Source: an uncultured Johnsonella sp. (GTDB lineage: Bacteria > Bacillota > Clostridia > Lachnospirales > Lachnospiraceae). Taken from it: a stretch of DNA of 64,000 bases. Below, in pieces: positions 18,012 to 26,913 of the stretch. Both the position numbers and the translations under genes were made by a program. Where the stretch lies: contig CAAFUL010000097.1 in the NCBI GenBank assembly GCA_900766185.1, positions 1-64,000 on the forward strand. Direction: 5' to 3'. The stretch's first letter is position 1. Each line of letters opens with the position of its first letter. The notes below the pieces were generated by a model. The model saw nothing but the letters and a program-made list of their open reading frames with translations. It was not told where the DNA came from and did no database searches.

Positions 18012-19230
18012 TTGCTAACCTCTTTATATCTGAATCAACCTTATGCACTATCCCCTCCCAAGAGTGTTCCCTTATCATTTCCATAATTTCTTCGGATACC
18101 GTCTCTTTGCTTTTAATACTTTCTATTTGTGAGGATATTTCTTTAACCAGGTCTTTTATAAATTTGGGCTTATCTTCCTCAACAGCCTTATCCACATCAT
18201 AAAGCCTCGGAAGACTAACATACTTAATAAGTCCTGAAGTATTTATTTTTTCACCTAAAAGATAGATAAGTCCCTCTATAGGAGTGGTAACAACCCTCAT
18301 ACCGCAGGCAAGGGCTTCTATATTGACAAGTCCCAGACCCTCGTAATATGACGGCAGCACAAAAATATCCATAGACCTCATTAAATCTGCCAATTTATTT
18401 TGCGGCATGGTTGAATGTATATGCATATTAGTAGCATATTCGCTAAGCTTTGAAAGCTCCTCTTTCTGCTCTTTATCACAGTTTCCCACTATATGAAATT
18501 CCAAACCTTCATACTTTTCATTGAGTCTCGGAAATGCCTGTACCAGCTCGTAAATCCCCTTGGAAGGTGATATCTTACCCACATAAAGAAGCCTTATAAT
18601 ATCATCCTCTTTTTTAGTGTCGCTTTGATAAAAAATGTCCTGTCTGAAACCTCCGCCGTATACTTTAAGTCTGTCTTTAGCTATACCTATTTTATTTACT
18701 ATACTGTTGGCATCATTTAATGACACACAGATGCACTCGTCTGCTTCTTTTATGTGCGGCATATATTTTTCTAAAATCCAAGGATTTTTCATAAGCTGTC
18801 TTACATCGGTGCTGTGGGATAAAGTTATAATCTTTTTATCAGCAAAAACTTCGCATACTAAAGAACTCAGAATAAAAACATGGTGTGCTATAATAATATC
18901 AGGATCAAAGTCCTTTTTTATATGCAGTAACTTTTCTTTGAAGTTATTGATCCACACTTCATAATCATGTTCACTCATTTTAGAATATACAGTAGAATCA
19001 TAGGGCATTTCATCACTCATTCCGGCTATGGGAAAAGGAATGTCTTTAGACTTGAACTTAAGTTCATATTTTTTTATGTTTTCAGCCGGATCAAAACTAA
19101 AATCATCCTGTACCGCATATAAAGCGGCATTTTCATGCCCTAATTTATTAAGACCGTCTATCAATACCGAAAAATAAATACCGCTGCCGGTCATAGCCGG
19201 CAGCTGAGCCAAGGTATGCAGTATCTTCAT
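18004..19230 (-). CDS. GT4-family glycosyltransferase
   Basis: The 408-aa GT-B-fold protein is cytoplasmic. The N-terminal acceptor domain begins KILHTLAQLPAMTGSG with a glycine loop. The C-terminal donor domain has YVGKISPSKGIYELVQAF (about 225) and the ExxxxxxxE motif in PSYYEGLGLVNIEALACG (about 300). Family 4 enzymes transfer sugars from nucleotide donors to lipid, protein or polysaccharide acceptors; the sugar and acceptor cannot be told from sequence. GGAG precedes the ATG at 19230. It is coupled to the ABC exporter, so an exported glycolipid or glycoconjugate is possible but is inference only. Confidence 0.85.
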   Translation of the reverse strand: MKILHTLAQLPAMTGSGIYFSVLIDGLNKLGHENAALYAVQDDFSFDPAENIKKYELKFKSKDIPFPIAGMSDEMPYDSTVYSKMSEHDYEVWINNFKEKLLHIKKDFDPDIIIAHHVFILSSLVCEVFADKKIITLSHSTDVRQLMKNPWILEKYMPHIKEADECICVSLNDANSIVNKIGIAKDRLKVYGGGFRQDIFYQSDTKKEDDIIRLLYVGKISPSKGIYELVQAFPRLNEKYEGLEFHIVGNCDKEQKEELSKLSEYATNMHIHSTMPQNKLADLMRSMDIFVLPSYYEGLGLVNIEALACGMRVVTTPIEGLIYLLGEKINTSGLIKYVSLPRLYDVDKAVEEDKPKFIKDLVKEISSQIESIKSKETVSEEIMEMIREHSWEGIVHKVDSDIKRLANA

Positions 19231-19245
19231 AAGCAAAACTCCTTA

Positions 19246-19539
19246 TCAACTTACAAAATCCGCACAAACACGATTTTCAACATAGGGCTTTATAAAGGTT
19301 TCCGCAACATATACATGCTTAGGATTTTTAGCGTAACTGTGTAGATCTTCCATGCTTTCAAATTCGCTCACTAAAATCACATCATGTGTACTGCCCTCTT
19401 CCAAGTCCGTATAAAACACCAGAGACTTGATTTCCTTTATTTCTTTGCTTAAAGCTTCCAGATTCTCCTTCATTGCCTTTTTTATATCGGCATTATTATG
19501 CTCTTCTTTTACCTTCCACATTACTATATGCTTTACCAT
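19246..19539 (-). CDS. Dabb (stress-responsive A/B barrel) protein
   Basis: This 97-aa protein begins MVKHIVMWKVK, with the FESMEDLHSYAKNPKHV segment typical of Dabb-domain proteins, which form dimeric ferredoxin-like alpha/beta barrels. Members include plant stress proteins and polyketide cyclase-like enzymes; most bacterial ones have no known substrate. GGAGG precedes the ATG at 19539. It starts the insert between tsf and pyrH and lies 16 bases upstream of the glycosyltransferase, so the two are probably co-transcribed. Confidence 0.85.
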   Translation of the reverse strand: MVKHIVMWKVKEEHNNADIKKAMKENLEALSKEIKEIKSLVFYTDLEEGSTHDVILVSEFESMEDLHSYAKNPKHVYVAETFIKPYVENRVCADFVS

Positions 19540-19587
19540 AAAAAACCTCCATCTTTTATAAAAAATCATGTTAAAAAGTTATAGTTT

Positions 19588-19620
19588 AAAGGCTGTCGCA
19601 ACATTTATACGACAGCCTTT
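19588..19620 (-). terminator. Hairpin terminator after tsf
   Basis: The stem AAAGGCTGTCG/CGACAGCCTTT has an 11-base loop and begins just past the tsf stop. The minus-strand T tract is short (TTTAAACT), so termination may be partial and allow readthrough into the Dabb gene. Confidence 0.7.
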
Positions 19621-19624
19621 TGTA

Positions 19625-20566
19625 TTATACACCCATTTGTTTTGCTACTTCTGCAGCGAAGTCCTCACTCTTCTTTTCAAGTCCTTCACCTGTTTCAAAA
19701 CGAATAAATCCTTTTATCTTTATATTAGCTGAATTTGCCTTAGCAACTTCTTCCACATACTGAGCCACGCTCTGCTTTCCGTCCTCAGCCCTTACATAGG
19801 TCTGGTCAAGTAAGCATATTTCCTTAAGCTCTTTTTTAATACGCCCGTTTACCATGCCTTCGATAACATTATCCGGTTTACTTGCTTCCTTAGGATCGTT
19901 CTGAATCTGCGCAAGAAGTATCTCCTTCTCCTTTGCTATATAATCAGCACTAACCTCAGTTGAAGAAGTGTATAAAGGCTTAAGAGCCGCTACCTGCATA
20001 GCTATGTTCTTGCCCATTTCAGTTATAGCATCTGACTTCTTGTCAGTTTCTATATCTATAAGAACTCCGATCTTACCGCCTGCATGTATGTAAGATACTA
20101 CAAGTCCGTTCTCCTCATGGATCTTCTCAAAACGACGAATATTCATGTTCTCGCCGATTATTGATATCATGCTTGAAAGCTTCTCTTTTACTGTAAGACT
20201 TTCATCAAGTAACCACTTTTCATCTAAAAATGCTTCCATATCAGTTGCCTTAGACTCAAGTGCCTGCTTTGCAACTTCCGCAACATAAGACTTGAATGTA
20301 TCATTCTTTGCCACGAAGTCGGTCTCTGCATTAACCTCAACAATAACGGCATCATGTCCACACTCGCATACAAGTGTCTCTACGATACCTTCGGCAGCTA
20401 TACGACCTGCCTTCTTAACCGCTCCGGCTAAGCCCTTTTCTCTTAAAAATTCAACAGCCTTATCTATATCTCCTGAAGTCTCTTGAAGCGCCTTCTTACA
20501 ATCCATCATACCTGCACCGGTGATCTCTCTAAGCTCTTTAACCAGTGCTGCTGTAACCTCTGCCAT
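19625..20566 (-). CDS. tsf: Translation elongation factor EF-Ts
   Basis: EF-Ts exchanges GDP for GTP on EF-Tu. The 313-aa protein has the N-terminal UBA-like domain with LREITGAGMMDCKKAL (residues 11-26), the core segment VNAETDFVAKND (about 78-90) that contacts EF-Tu, and the coiled-coil and dimerisation parts. GGAGG lies 7 bases before the ATG. It follows rpsB by 40 bases, forming the usual rpsB-tsf operon. Confidence 0.97.
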   Translation of the reverse strand: MAEVTAALVKELREITGAGMMDCKKALQETSGDIDKAVEFLREKGLAGAVKKAGRIAAEGIVETLVCECGHDAVIVEVNAETDFVAKNDTFKSYVAEVAKQALESKATDMEAFLDEKWLLDESLTVKEKLSSMISIIGENMNIRRFEKIHEENGLVVSYIHAGGKIGVLIDIETDKKSDAITEMGKNIAMQVAALKPLYTSSTEVSADYIAKEKEILLAQIQNDPKEASKPDNVIEGMVNGRIKKELKEICLLDQTYVRAEDGKQSVAQYVEEVAKANSANIKIKGFIRFETGEGLEKKSEDFAAEVAKQMGV

Positions 20567-20606
20567 TGACCTACCTCCAAATATTTAATTTATATTGATT
20601 TTCTGA

Positions 20607-21362
20607 TTATTCTTCTGTCTGCTCTGCTGCTTCAAGCTCTGCATCTGCTGCCTGTGATTCAAGCTCTTCTGTGCTTGCTGCACCCTGATTAGCCTCTATA
20701 ACCGCATCTGCCATGCTTGCAACTATAAGTCTTACCGCTCTTATAGCGTCATCATTTCCGGGGATTATGTAATCAAGTTCTTCAGGATCTGAGTTTGTAT
20801 CAGCTATACCTATAAGCTTTATACCGAGTGTATGAGCTTCCTGTACACAAATCTTCTCTTTCTTAGGATCTACTACGAATATAGCATCTGGAAGCTTCTT
20901 CATATCCTTGATACCGCCTAAGTTCTTCTCAAGCTTCTCCCACTCTTTCTTAAGCTGGATAACTTCTTTTTTAGGAAGTACATCAAAGGTTCCGTCCTGG
21001 CTCATCTCTTCAATCTTTTGTAATCTCTTAATACGAAGCTGGATCGTCTTGAAGTTGGTAAGCATACCGCCAAGCCATCTCTCGTTAACATAGTACATAC
21101 CGCAACGCTGTGCTTCTTCCTTAATAGCATCCTGAGCCTGCTTCTTTGTACCTACGAAAAGTATACTTCCACCTTCAGCTACTACATCTGCTATAGCCTT
21201 GTATGCGGTGTCAACCATACCTACACTCTTTTGTAAGTCTATGATATGGATACCGTTTCTCTCGGTGTAAATGTATGGAGCCATCTTAGGATTCCATCTT
21301 CTGGTTTGATGTCCGAAATGAACACCGGCTTCTAACAATTGCTTCATTGATATAACGCTCAT
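20607..21362 (-). CDS. rpsB: 30S ribosomal protein S2
   Basis: The 251-aa protein shows all S2 landmarks: MKQLLEAGVHFGHQTRRWNP at the N terminus, then YIYTERNGIHIIDLQK, WLGGMLTNFKTI, and PDAIFVVDPKKE. The acidic C-terminal tail (AADAELEAAEQTEE) is longer than in Bacillus but typical of Clostridia. The ATG at 21362 follows AAGGAG; the open frame reaching 21491 runs back into the promoter and is not coding. Confidence 0.97.
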   Translation of the reverse strand: MSVISMKQLLEAGVHFGHQTRRWNPKMAPYIYTERNGIHIIDLQKSVGMVDTAYKAIADVVAEGGSILFVGTKKQAQDAIKEEAQRCGMYYVNERWLGGMLTNFKTIQLRIKRLQKIEEMSQDGTFDVLPKKEVIQLKKEWEKLEKNLGGIKDMKKLPDAIFVVDPKKEKICVQEAHTLGIKLIGIADTNSDPEELDYIIPGNDDAIRAVRLIVASMADAVIEANQGAASTEELESQAADAELEAAEQTEE

Positions 21363-21402
21363 ATTTTTTCTCCTTTTGGTTATACTTCCGCCTATCTTAA
21401 AT

Positions 21403-21432
21403 ATGGGAGTACTCTTTAAGCACCTCTCCCAT
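21403..21432 (-). promoter_or_regulatory. Hairpin in the rpsB 5' leader
   Basis: ATGGGAG and CTCCCAT form a 7-bp stem with a 16-base loop in the ~95-nt leader between the promoter and the rpsB ribosome site. S2 autoregulates rpsB-tsf through leader structure in other bacteria. Whether this hairpin does so is unknown. Confidence 0.35.
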
Positions 21433-21462
21433 AAGGAATAAGCGTGTTTTTTTAACCGGACT

Positions 21463-21491
21463 ATTGTACTATAAAAAAGTATATATTTCAA
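21463..21491 (-). promoter_or_regulatory. Promoter of rpsB-tsf
   Basis: The -35 TTGAAA (21491-21486) and -10 TACAAT (21468-21463) have the ideal 17-base spacer. This places transcription start about 95 bases upstream of the rpsB ATG. Confidence 0.75.
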
Positions 21492-21530
21492 TAGTTTTTG
21501 AAAGTATTGAAATTAGAATTGTAAAATAAA

Positions 21531-21625
21531 GTTACAATTCAGGTAACTCATTCATCTTTATCAAAACAACCTAAAAATCTTTAATCTCATTTATAAATTA
21601 GACGAAGATGAATATTGGCAGTAAC
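21531..21625. repeat. Partial copy of the dispersed MITE-like repeat
   Basis: The left end GTTACAATTCAGG and inverted arms TTCATCTT (21551-21558) and GACGAAGATGAA (21601-21612) enclose an AT-rich loop that matches the second module of the family. The first palindromic module is absent. No target duplication was seen. It lies between the rpsB promoter and the downstream end of the LRR gene. Confidence 0.6.
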
Positions 21626-21636
21626 CTTTGGAACAC

Positions 21637-23586
21637 TTACTTTAACACTGTTACAGTATCGTTAAGTAAGCTTACATTAGCTATCTGGTTCTTCGGGCAT
21701 ACCACTACTTTTAAGTTAGTTAAGTCAACAAGTGGCGATATATCCTGTACATAATTATCACTGATATCAATATAACCTAAATCAGGCATAGATTGCACAA
21801 AACTCAGATCTGAGATTCCCTGAGTTCTAAGCGTCAGTCTTTCCAAGGCAGTGAATTTATTAAGTATCTCAGGTATATCTCCTATTTTAATCTCTCTCCT
21901 GTCATCCAAAGAGTCCTTATACATATATTTTATCTCATAGAGATTTAATTCTTTCAAGTGTGGATTATCAACTATGTTTTCCGGACTTATATAAACGGCA
22001 TTTTCAGTATCAATATCTATACTATCAAGTGAAGGAAGATTTAACAAAGGACTTATGTCGCTATAAGCACCTATTTGCATTTTTACTGATTTTAAATTAG
22101 TAAGTTTTTCTATTCCTGCAAAATCTCCGACATTTCCGTCTCCATATAAATTAAGCTTTGATAAAGCGCTCATATTTGCAAGGTTTTCCATATTTATTTC
22201 ATGTGCCAAACTTACATCAATACTAAGTTCTTCAAGCTGAGTATTATTCGTAACTTTGTCCAGTAAGTTATCGCTTACACTAACTTTTTTCAGATTGCCG
22301 AGTGATGAAAATTCAGGTATATTCATGCTTTGTTCTACATAATATAAGTTGATTTCAAGCTCGCTAAGTTCAGACATTGTAAGTAAACTTGTGTAGTCCT
22401 TAAGTTTCTCGTTATCTTTAAGTATCAAAGTTTTAATAGGCTTATCTGCAAGCACCTCTATGCTGTTAATATCGGAACCGTCCACATAAAGATAGATTAA
22501 ATCAGACATATTTTTTACAAAATCTATGCTCTTAAGACCGTCCGCATTATTTAATATTAGGCTTTCAAGTTGCGGCATACCATACAGTACCGAGTAATCA
22601 CTAAATGTAGTACTTCCTGCAAGTTCCAGTTTTTTTAGACCTACAAGGCTTGAAAGGTAAGAATTATCCCTAACTATCGGTATTGCAAGGCTTTCCAGCT
22701 TATCAAGCTTGGAAAGACTGCTTAGCACTTTAATATCCAAATCATCATCCACATAATAGAAAGTAAGCTTTTCCAAATTACTGAACTTATCAACAAACTC
22801 CTCCATATCAAAACCCTCATATATGTTTATGGAAAGTTCCTTTATCTGCTTTGTATCGGCAAACATATTTTCGAGTTCTTCCAAATATGTAAAACTATTA
22901 GAAGCAAAACTTTCAAGCTTAGTCAGATTAGATAAGGTAGCACTGTCACCGACAGTATATCCGTACTCTTTATTAAGATCTCCTACCCTGCTTATATCAA
23001 GGCTTTGCAAATTGCTAAAGCATTGGAAGTCTTCAAAATCAACGGAAGTATCATTGATAAGTTCTTTGGAAATATTCACCTCGCCGCTAGATCCGTCATC
23101 AAGCTCATATAAAATATTGCACTTTTTATCAAAACCGCTGATTCCAAAGGAGTCTGTAAACTTAATTGATTTTATTTTCTCATATTCATCCGAACCGATA
23201 TTTTCTATAGGCTTTTGAAACACCAATTCCATGAACTTAACCATAGTCTCGGAATTGACCTCTGTCCTTGGAGTAAAGACTTCTTCTTCAGAAACTTCTG
23301 CATTATTCCGGTTAGATATACTTGTAATATATATTTTTGCAGCAAAAAACAAGATTGTCATAACAGCACCAACTATTACTATAATTCTATACAAATTCCC
23401 CAGATTATGTACCGTAGTTTGAGGTGTAGCCATATTGTAGTTATTAATAGTCGTATTAATAATTACCTTTTCATCTTTTCTTTCAGCATAAATGCCCGTA
23501 CCGCAATACGGGCAACGAGCCATCCCTTCTTTAGCCACTTCTATATCAGCCTTGCAACTCGGACATTTTATTTTAACAACTTCCAT
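21637..23586 (-). CDS. Zinc-ribbon / TM / leucine-rich-repeat surface protein
   Basis: The 649-aa protein begins with a CPSC...CPYCG zinc ribbon (about 8-30), then an Asn-rich linker (NTTINNYN), one transmembrane helix (about 68-90), and a long C-terminal series of roughly 20 leucine-rich repeats of about 22 residues (LxxLxxLxLxxN-like, e.g. LKELNLYEIK, LERLTLRTQ). The topology predicts a cytoplasmic ribbon and an extracellular LRR domain. LRR domains bind proteins; the partner is unknown. The neighbour at 23604 has the same architecture but is shorter, so this is a tandem duplication. An ATG at 23586 follows GGAG; the gap to the upstream gene is 17 bases. Confidence 0.75.
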   Translation of the reverse strand: MEVVKIKCPSCKADIEVAKEGMARCPYCGTGIYAERKDEKVIINTTINNYNMATPQTTVHNLGNLYRIIVIVGAVMTILFFAAKIYITSISNRNNAEVSEEEVFTPRTEVNSETMVKFMELVFQKPIENIGSDEYEKIKSIKFTDSFGISGFDKKCNILYELDDGSSGEVNISKELINDTSVDFEDFQCFSNLQSLDISRVGDLNKEYGYTVGDSATLSNLTKLESFASNSFTYLEELENMFADTKQIKELSINIYEGFDMEEFVDKFSNLEKLTFYYVDDDLDIKVLSSLSKLDKLESLAIPIVRDNSYLSSLVGLKKLELAGSTTFSDYSVLYGMPQLESLILNNADGLKSIDFVKNMSDLIYLYVDGSDINSIEVLADKPIKTLILKDNEKLKDYTSLLTMSELSELEINLYYVEQSMNIPEFSSLGNLKKVSVSDNLLDKVTNNTQLEELSIDVSLAHEINMENLANMSALSKLNLYGDGNVGDFAGIEKLTNLKSVKMQIGAYSDISPLLNLPSLDSIDIDTENAVYISPENIVDNPHLKELNLYEIKYMYKDSLDDRREIKIGDIPEILNKFTALERLTLRTQGISDLSFVQSMPDLGYIDISDNYVQDISPLVDLTNLKVVVCPKNQIANVSLLNDTVTVLK

Positions 23587-23603
23587 TTTTATGAACTCCA
23601 AAA

Positions 23604-24395
23604 TTATTTAGTTTCTCCGTTAACATTAATATCGGTTAAGAACTTATGCTGACTAAAATCCGGTATCAGAGCACCTTGAGTGGTTGTCAGCTTAAGTTTT
23701 TTCAGTGAAGGCAAGTTATCCAGAAAAGTATAGTCGGATAGCTCTTCATTATTTTCCAAAACAAGTTCCGTAATTGATAAATTATCTTCAAGTATTGATA
23801 AATCATCGATTCTGCTGCCTTCTATATTCAAATACTGTAAATTAACTAAGCTTGATAAAAAGCCAATATCTTCAAGCTCTTCGGCATTTCTGATAGTTAA
23901 GTTTTCTATGCTCGGCATATTATAAAGTACCGAGTAGTCGGTAATATTTGAAGCATCGGGTATGTTCAAAGTTTTTAAATTAACCATAAAACGCAAATCA
24001 CTTATGTCACCTACCTCATCAGATACCTCATATTCAGAGGCTGTTATATCCATCAAAGTATCAAAGTGGATGTTTGATTGTAGATCCTCATCAACAATTT
24101 CATAGCTAGGAATCTGTGATGTAATTACAACCATCACTATAACAAAGATAATTCCAAATACAGCTATCGCAAGCAATTTATTATAAAGTTTATTCCCTTC
24201 TTCATCAAACTTTGAATTAAACTCTCTTGTCTCTTCCTTATAATTATAATTATTGATAATTGTATTATGCACAGCAGGTGCTTTCTCAGACTCTGCATAA
24301 AGTACCTGACCGCAATACTTACATTTGACCGCACCTTCTTCAAACACCTCAACACTTGCCCCACAATTGGGACACTTCATAGCGCTAAGTTTCAA
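23604..24395 (-). CDS. Zinc-ribbon / TM / LRR protein, shorter paralogue
   Basis: The 263-aa protein has the same layout as its downstream neighbour: CPNC...CKYCG ribbon (residues 8-28), the NTIINNYNY linker, one transmembrane helix (about 70-92), then about six LRRs (YLNIEGSRIDDLSIL, ELVLENNEELSDY). The LRR part closely resembles a segment of the larger protein (YSVLYNMPSIENL against YSVLYGMPQLESL). GGAGG is 8 bases from a TTG at 24395, so a TTG start is likely; the ATG at 24380 is the alternative. It lies 35 bases downstream of codY and may be co-transcribed with it. Confidence 0.75.
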   Translation of the reverse strand: MKLSAMKCPNCGASVEVFEEGAVKCKYCGQVLYAESEKAPAVHNTIINNYNYKEETREFNSKFDEEGNKLYNKLLAIAVFGIIFVIVMVVITSQIPSYEIVDEDLQSNIHFDTLMDITASEYEVSDEVGDISDLRFMVNLKTLNIPDASNITDYSVLYNMPSIENLTIRNAEELEDIGFLSSLVNLQYLNIEGSRIDDLSILEDNLSITELVLENNEELSDYTFLDNLPSLKKLKLTTTQGALIPDFSQHKFLTDINVNGETK

Positions 24396-24430
24396 AAATA
24401 TTTCCTCCGATTATTCATGGAATATTTTTA

Positions 24431-25231
24431 TTACTTTTTTAGATTATTTCTTTTTTTCATATTCTTTTTAATAATTTCAAGTTCTTCATATACATAGTCA
24501 TTAAGTATCTTTATATATGTTCCCCTCATACCTGATGAACGACTCTCTATCACGCCTGCACTTTCAAACTTACGAAGAGCATTGACTATGACCGAGCGTG
24601 TTATGCCCACTTTGTCCGCAATCTTGCTTGCTACAAGTACACCTTCTCCGTCTTCCAATTCATCAAACACACAGGATATTGCCGTAAGTTCTGAGAAACT
24701 AAGTGTCGATATAGCAGACTTAACCACATGTCTGCTTCTTGCATCTTCTTCAATTTCTTCGTTAATAGATCTTGTAAGCTCCAAGCCTACAACAGTTGCA
24801 CCGTATTCGCTAAGCACTATTTCATCCAAACCGTAGTTTTTATCCGTTCTGTATATAAATAAACTTCCAAGCCTTGTTCCTGCTATCTCTACAGGACAAA
24901 CTATCGCCTTGAACCTTTCAACCTTATCCGGACTGAAACCAAGTATTTCCAGATTCAAATTCTCTTTTGTTGAAAGTATTGAAAGTATTCTTTCATTAAG
25001 CAGTTTATCTATAAACTCTCCGACTTCAACATCTATAAGTTCTCCGATATTTTCTATTTTCCCATCTATATGCTGACCCAATATTTTTCCACGCTTGCTT
25101 GTTATCACAATATTTGAATCAAGTATCTCAGATAAAGTATCACACACATCATTAAATAGTAATTTTTTCGAGCTGCTGCTGTGTAAAAGTCTGTTTATTT
25201 TTCTGGTTTTATCCAACAATTCTACGCCCAT
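24431..25231 (-). CDS. codY: GTP- and branched-chain-amino-acid-sensing repressor CodY
   Basis: CodY represses stationary-phase and nutrient-uptake genes when GTP and branched-chain amino acids are plentiful. The 266-aa protein (Bacillus 259) has the N-terminal GAF ligand domain (LLDKTRKINRLL onward, to about 155) and a C-terminal winged helix with KIADKVGITRSVIVNALRKF (about 205-225), the conserved DNA-recognition helix, followed by ESRSSGMRGTYI. GGAGG precedes the ATG. In Lachnospiraceae codY usually follows topA; here 1.9 kb of repeats and small ORFs separate them. Confidence 0.96.
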   Translation of the reverse strand: MGVELLDKTRKINRLLHSSSSKKLLFNDVCDTLSEILDSNIVITSKRGKILGQHIDGKIENIGELIDVEVGEFIDKLLNERILSILSTKENLNLEILGFSPDKVERFKAIVCPVEIAGTRLGSLFIYRTDKNYGLDEIVLSEYGATVVGLELTRSINEEIEEDARSRHVVKSAISTLSFSELTAISCVFDELEDGEGVLVASKIADKVGITRSVIVNALRKFESAGVIESRSSGMRGTYIKILNDYVYEELEIIKKNMKKRNNLKK

Positions 25232-25800
25232 GTCAATTCCCCTCCATCATTGCCATTGTATAAACCTTATAAAATTTGTAATTTATTTCAGTTACTATGC
25301 TAAGATACCATAAGTAGGCAATATAGACAAGCTTTTTATTGTAAAAACTGTCAATTGTATCATTTATTTATCGTCAAGCATTATAAAGTAGAAATCTTAT
25401 AGGCAATTTTATGAAAGTTGTTTGAACTTTTCGAACCTAGTGTGCTGTATATTTGTATTGAATAGTGTTAGTGATATCATAAAATTTGATGTTATTTGGC
25501 TTATACCCAAACTTAAACAAAACTGTGATAAGAATGCACGGATAATACATCCAAAAGCCACAAACAGCGCTGTTAAAAGAATTTCACAAAAAAACTATCA
25601 GCTATGTTTTGTCAGGTTTGCAACTTATGTGACAGATATCAGTTATACAATACACTAAGTATTATATGAAGATATTAAGACAACTAAGTATTGTTTAAAC
25701 ATTAAACACATCTTAAATATATATTAATGATTTTCTCATCACCATACCCTCGCACAGTTTTTTTCTAAGAAGCATCTTGTCAAATAACTTTTATTGTTTA
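25232..25800. other. Gene-poor AT-rich spacer upstream of codY
   Basis: No convincing gene is seen. A 78-codon plus-strand frame at 25422-25658 lacks a ribosome site and family features. A short match to the repeat pocket (CCCTCGCACAG, 25748-25758) is present; the same words recur at 26829-26840. The codY promoter must lie here but no clear pair of boxes was found. Confidence 0.5.
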
Positions 25801-25801
25801 T

Positions 25802-25880
25802 GTTACCGTTTAGGAAGATCATTCATCTTAGTCAAAGAAACTAAAATTTTTTAACTTTTATTTATAGGTTAGAATAAGCG
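25802..25880. repeat. Degenerate copy of the dispersed repeat
   Basis: It begins GTTACCGTTTAGG and contains CATTCATCTTAGTC followed by the AT-rich loop, matching the left end and second module of the MITE-like family. The right arm has decayed. It abuts the stop of the 138-aa hypothetical gene. Confidence 0.45.
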
Positions 25881-25884
25881 GGAT

Positions 25885-26301
25885 TTATAGACCTTTTAAT
25901 TCTAAATAGTGACCTACAATCACAAAATTTTGAAGTTCCTCTTCGCTCAACCCTCTTGTGATAAACAAATCATCAAAAATCGGAATAGACTTGCTTACAT
26001 CATCGCTTTCAATATGAAAAAATCCTGTCTTTAAATCAATACCAACAAAAATATCACCATTAAGTGTATATGCTACAACATCATTTATACTACCTGCATT
26101 TTCATGAAAATATTCCTTTGAATTTAAATGCACAACCTCCTTAAACTTTTCATTATCATAAATTTCTGCCGAATATTTTTTTTGAAAGTATATATTCAAC
26201 TCTCTTCCACTTATTCTATTTGCTTTAAGAGAATTAAAATTCTTTTCATATAATTCTTTCCAAAATTTTAATTTCTTTTCATCAACTTCGTATGTAATCA
26301 T
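25885..26301 (-). CDS. Hypothetical 138-aa protein
   Basis: No family is recognised. The protein is soluble, acidic and mixed alpha/beta: a Lys/Glu-rich N-terminal helix (EVDEKKLKFWKELYEKN), then strands (VVAYTLNGDIFVGIDLKTGFFHIE) and a C-terminal helix (SEEELQNFV). There is no signal peptide or membrane segment. The ATG at 26301 is 11 bases from GGAGG. Size, charge and setting in a repeat-rich pocket resemble immunity proteins of polymorphic toxin systems, but no toxin is present, so this is only a suggestion. Confidence 0.6.
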   Translation of the reverse strand: MITYEVDEKKLKFWKELYEKNFNSLKANRISGRELNIYFQKKYSAEIYDNEKFKEVVHLNSKEYFHENAGSINDVVAYTLNGDIFVGIDLKTGFFHIESDDVSKSIPIFDDLFITRGLSEEELQNFVIVGHYLELKGL

Positions 26302-26516
26302 TGTATAAAACACCTCCACTAATTTAACTTTATCTCTGTTCTTTGTATTCCATTTTTAGTTTCGTAACTTTCAGTGGGGTTTTACTCCACTAATTCGAAA
26401 TCATCTCTGTTCTTTAATATACTTACAATTTTTAATTCTTTATATCCTTCTTTCTTGGCATCTTTTGAAATCAGAAAATAAATCTACTTTAATAGCTTAG
26501 GTACTTTAATCATTTT

Positions 26517-26672
26517 TCATACACCGACTCTCTCCAACCACTTTTTGGTATCTTCTGTTGATATATTTGATAAAAGCAGCATTTGCTCCTCATAATTTTC
26601 ATCAACTAACACTACCTCTTTTTCTTTCGGAAAATACCTCCTTATCCATAGAATAAAACTTGTTACAGACAT
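26517..26672 (-). CDS. Hypothetical 51-aa small ORF
   Basis: The frame begins MSVTSFILWIRRYFPKEKEV and ends KKWLERVGV. GGAG lies 6 bases before the ATG and an in-frame stop lies just upstream. The N terminus is hydrophobic and the rest charged and helical. It may be a small protein or the tail of a decayed larger gene. No homologue is recognised. Confidence 0.35.
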   Translation of the reverse strand: MSVTSFILWIRRYFPKEKEVVLVDENYEEQMLLLSNISTEDTKKWLERVGV

Positions 26673-26697
26673 TCCAGACTCCAATAATCATAAAGCT

Positions 26698-26913
26698 CTA
26701 TACAACAATTCCCCTCACACAGCATATCACCATCGTAGGTATAGAGAAACCATCTTGTACTTCAATCTTTTTAACACTTACTACTTCTCTACAGCAATTG
26801 AATATAAGCCACTTTAATATTACCTCCACACCCTCGCACAGCATCTTCCTCACCGTAGGTATAGAAAAACCATCTTTTACTTCAATCTTTTTAGCGTTTA
26901 GTACTTTTTTCAA
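26698..26913 (-). repeat. Internally repeated DNA with a 71-codon frame
   Basis: Two ~130-bp direct repeats on the minus strand each carry AAAAAGATTGAAGT, then AAGATGGTTT, then CTATACCTACG, then GTGAGG/GCGAGG. They translate to KKIEV(K/Q)DGFSIPT twice, in a frame with no ribosome site and no known domain. The frame is better read as an accident of repeat structure. The repeated unit also occurs inverted at 27037-27060 and 27075-27097, next to structured element B. Confidence 0.55.

Noticed and set aside
25422..25658. 78-codon plus-strand frame upstream of codY
   Set aside because: No ribosome site, no family features; the region is AT-rich and non-coding in appearance.
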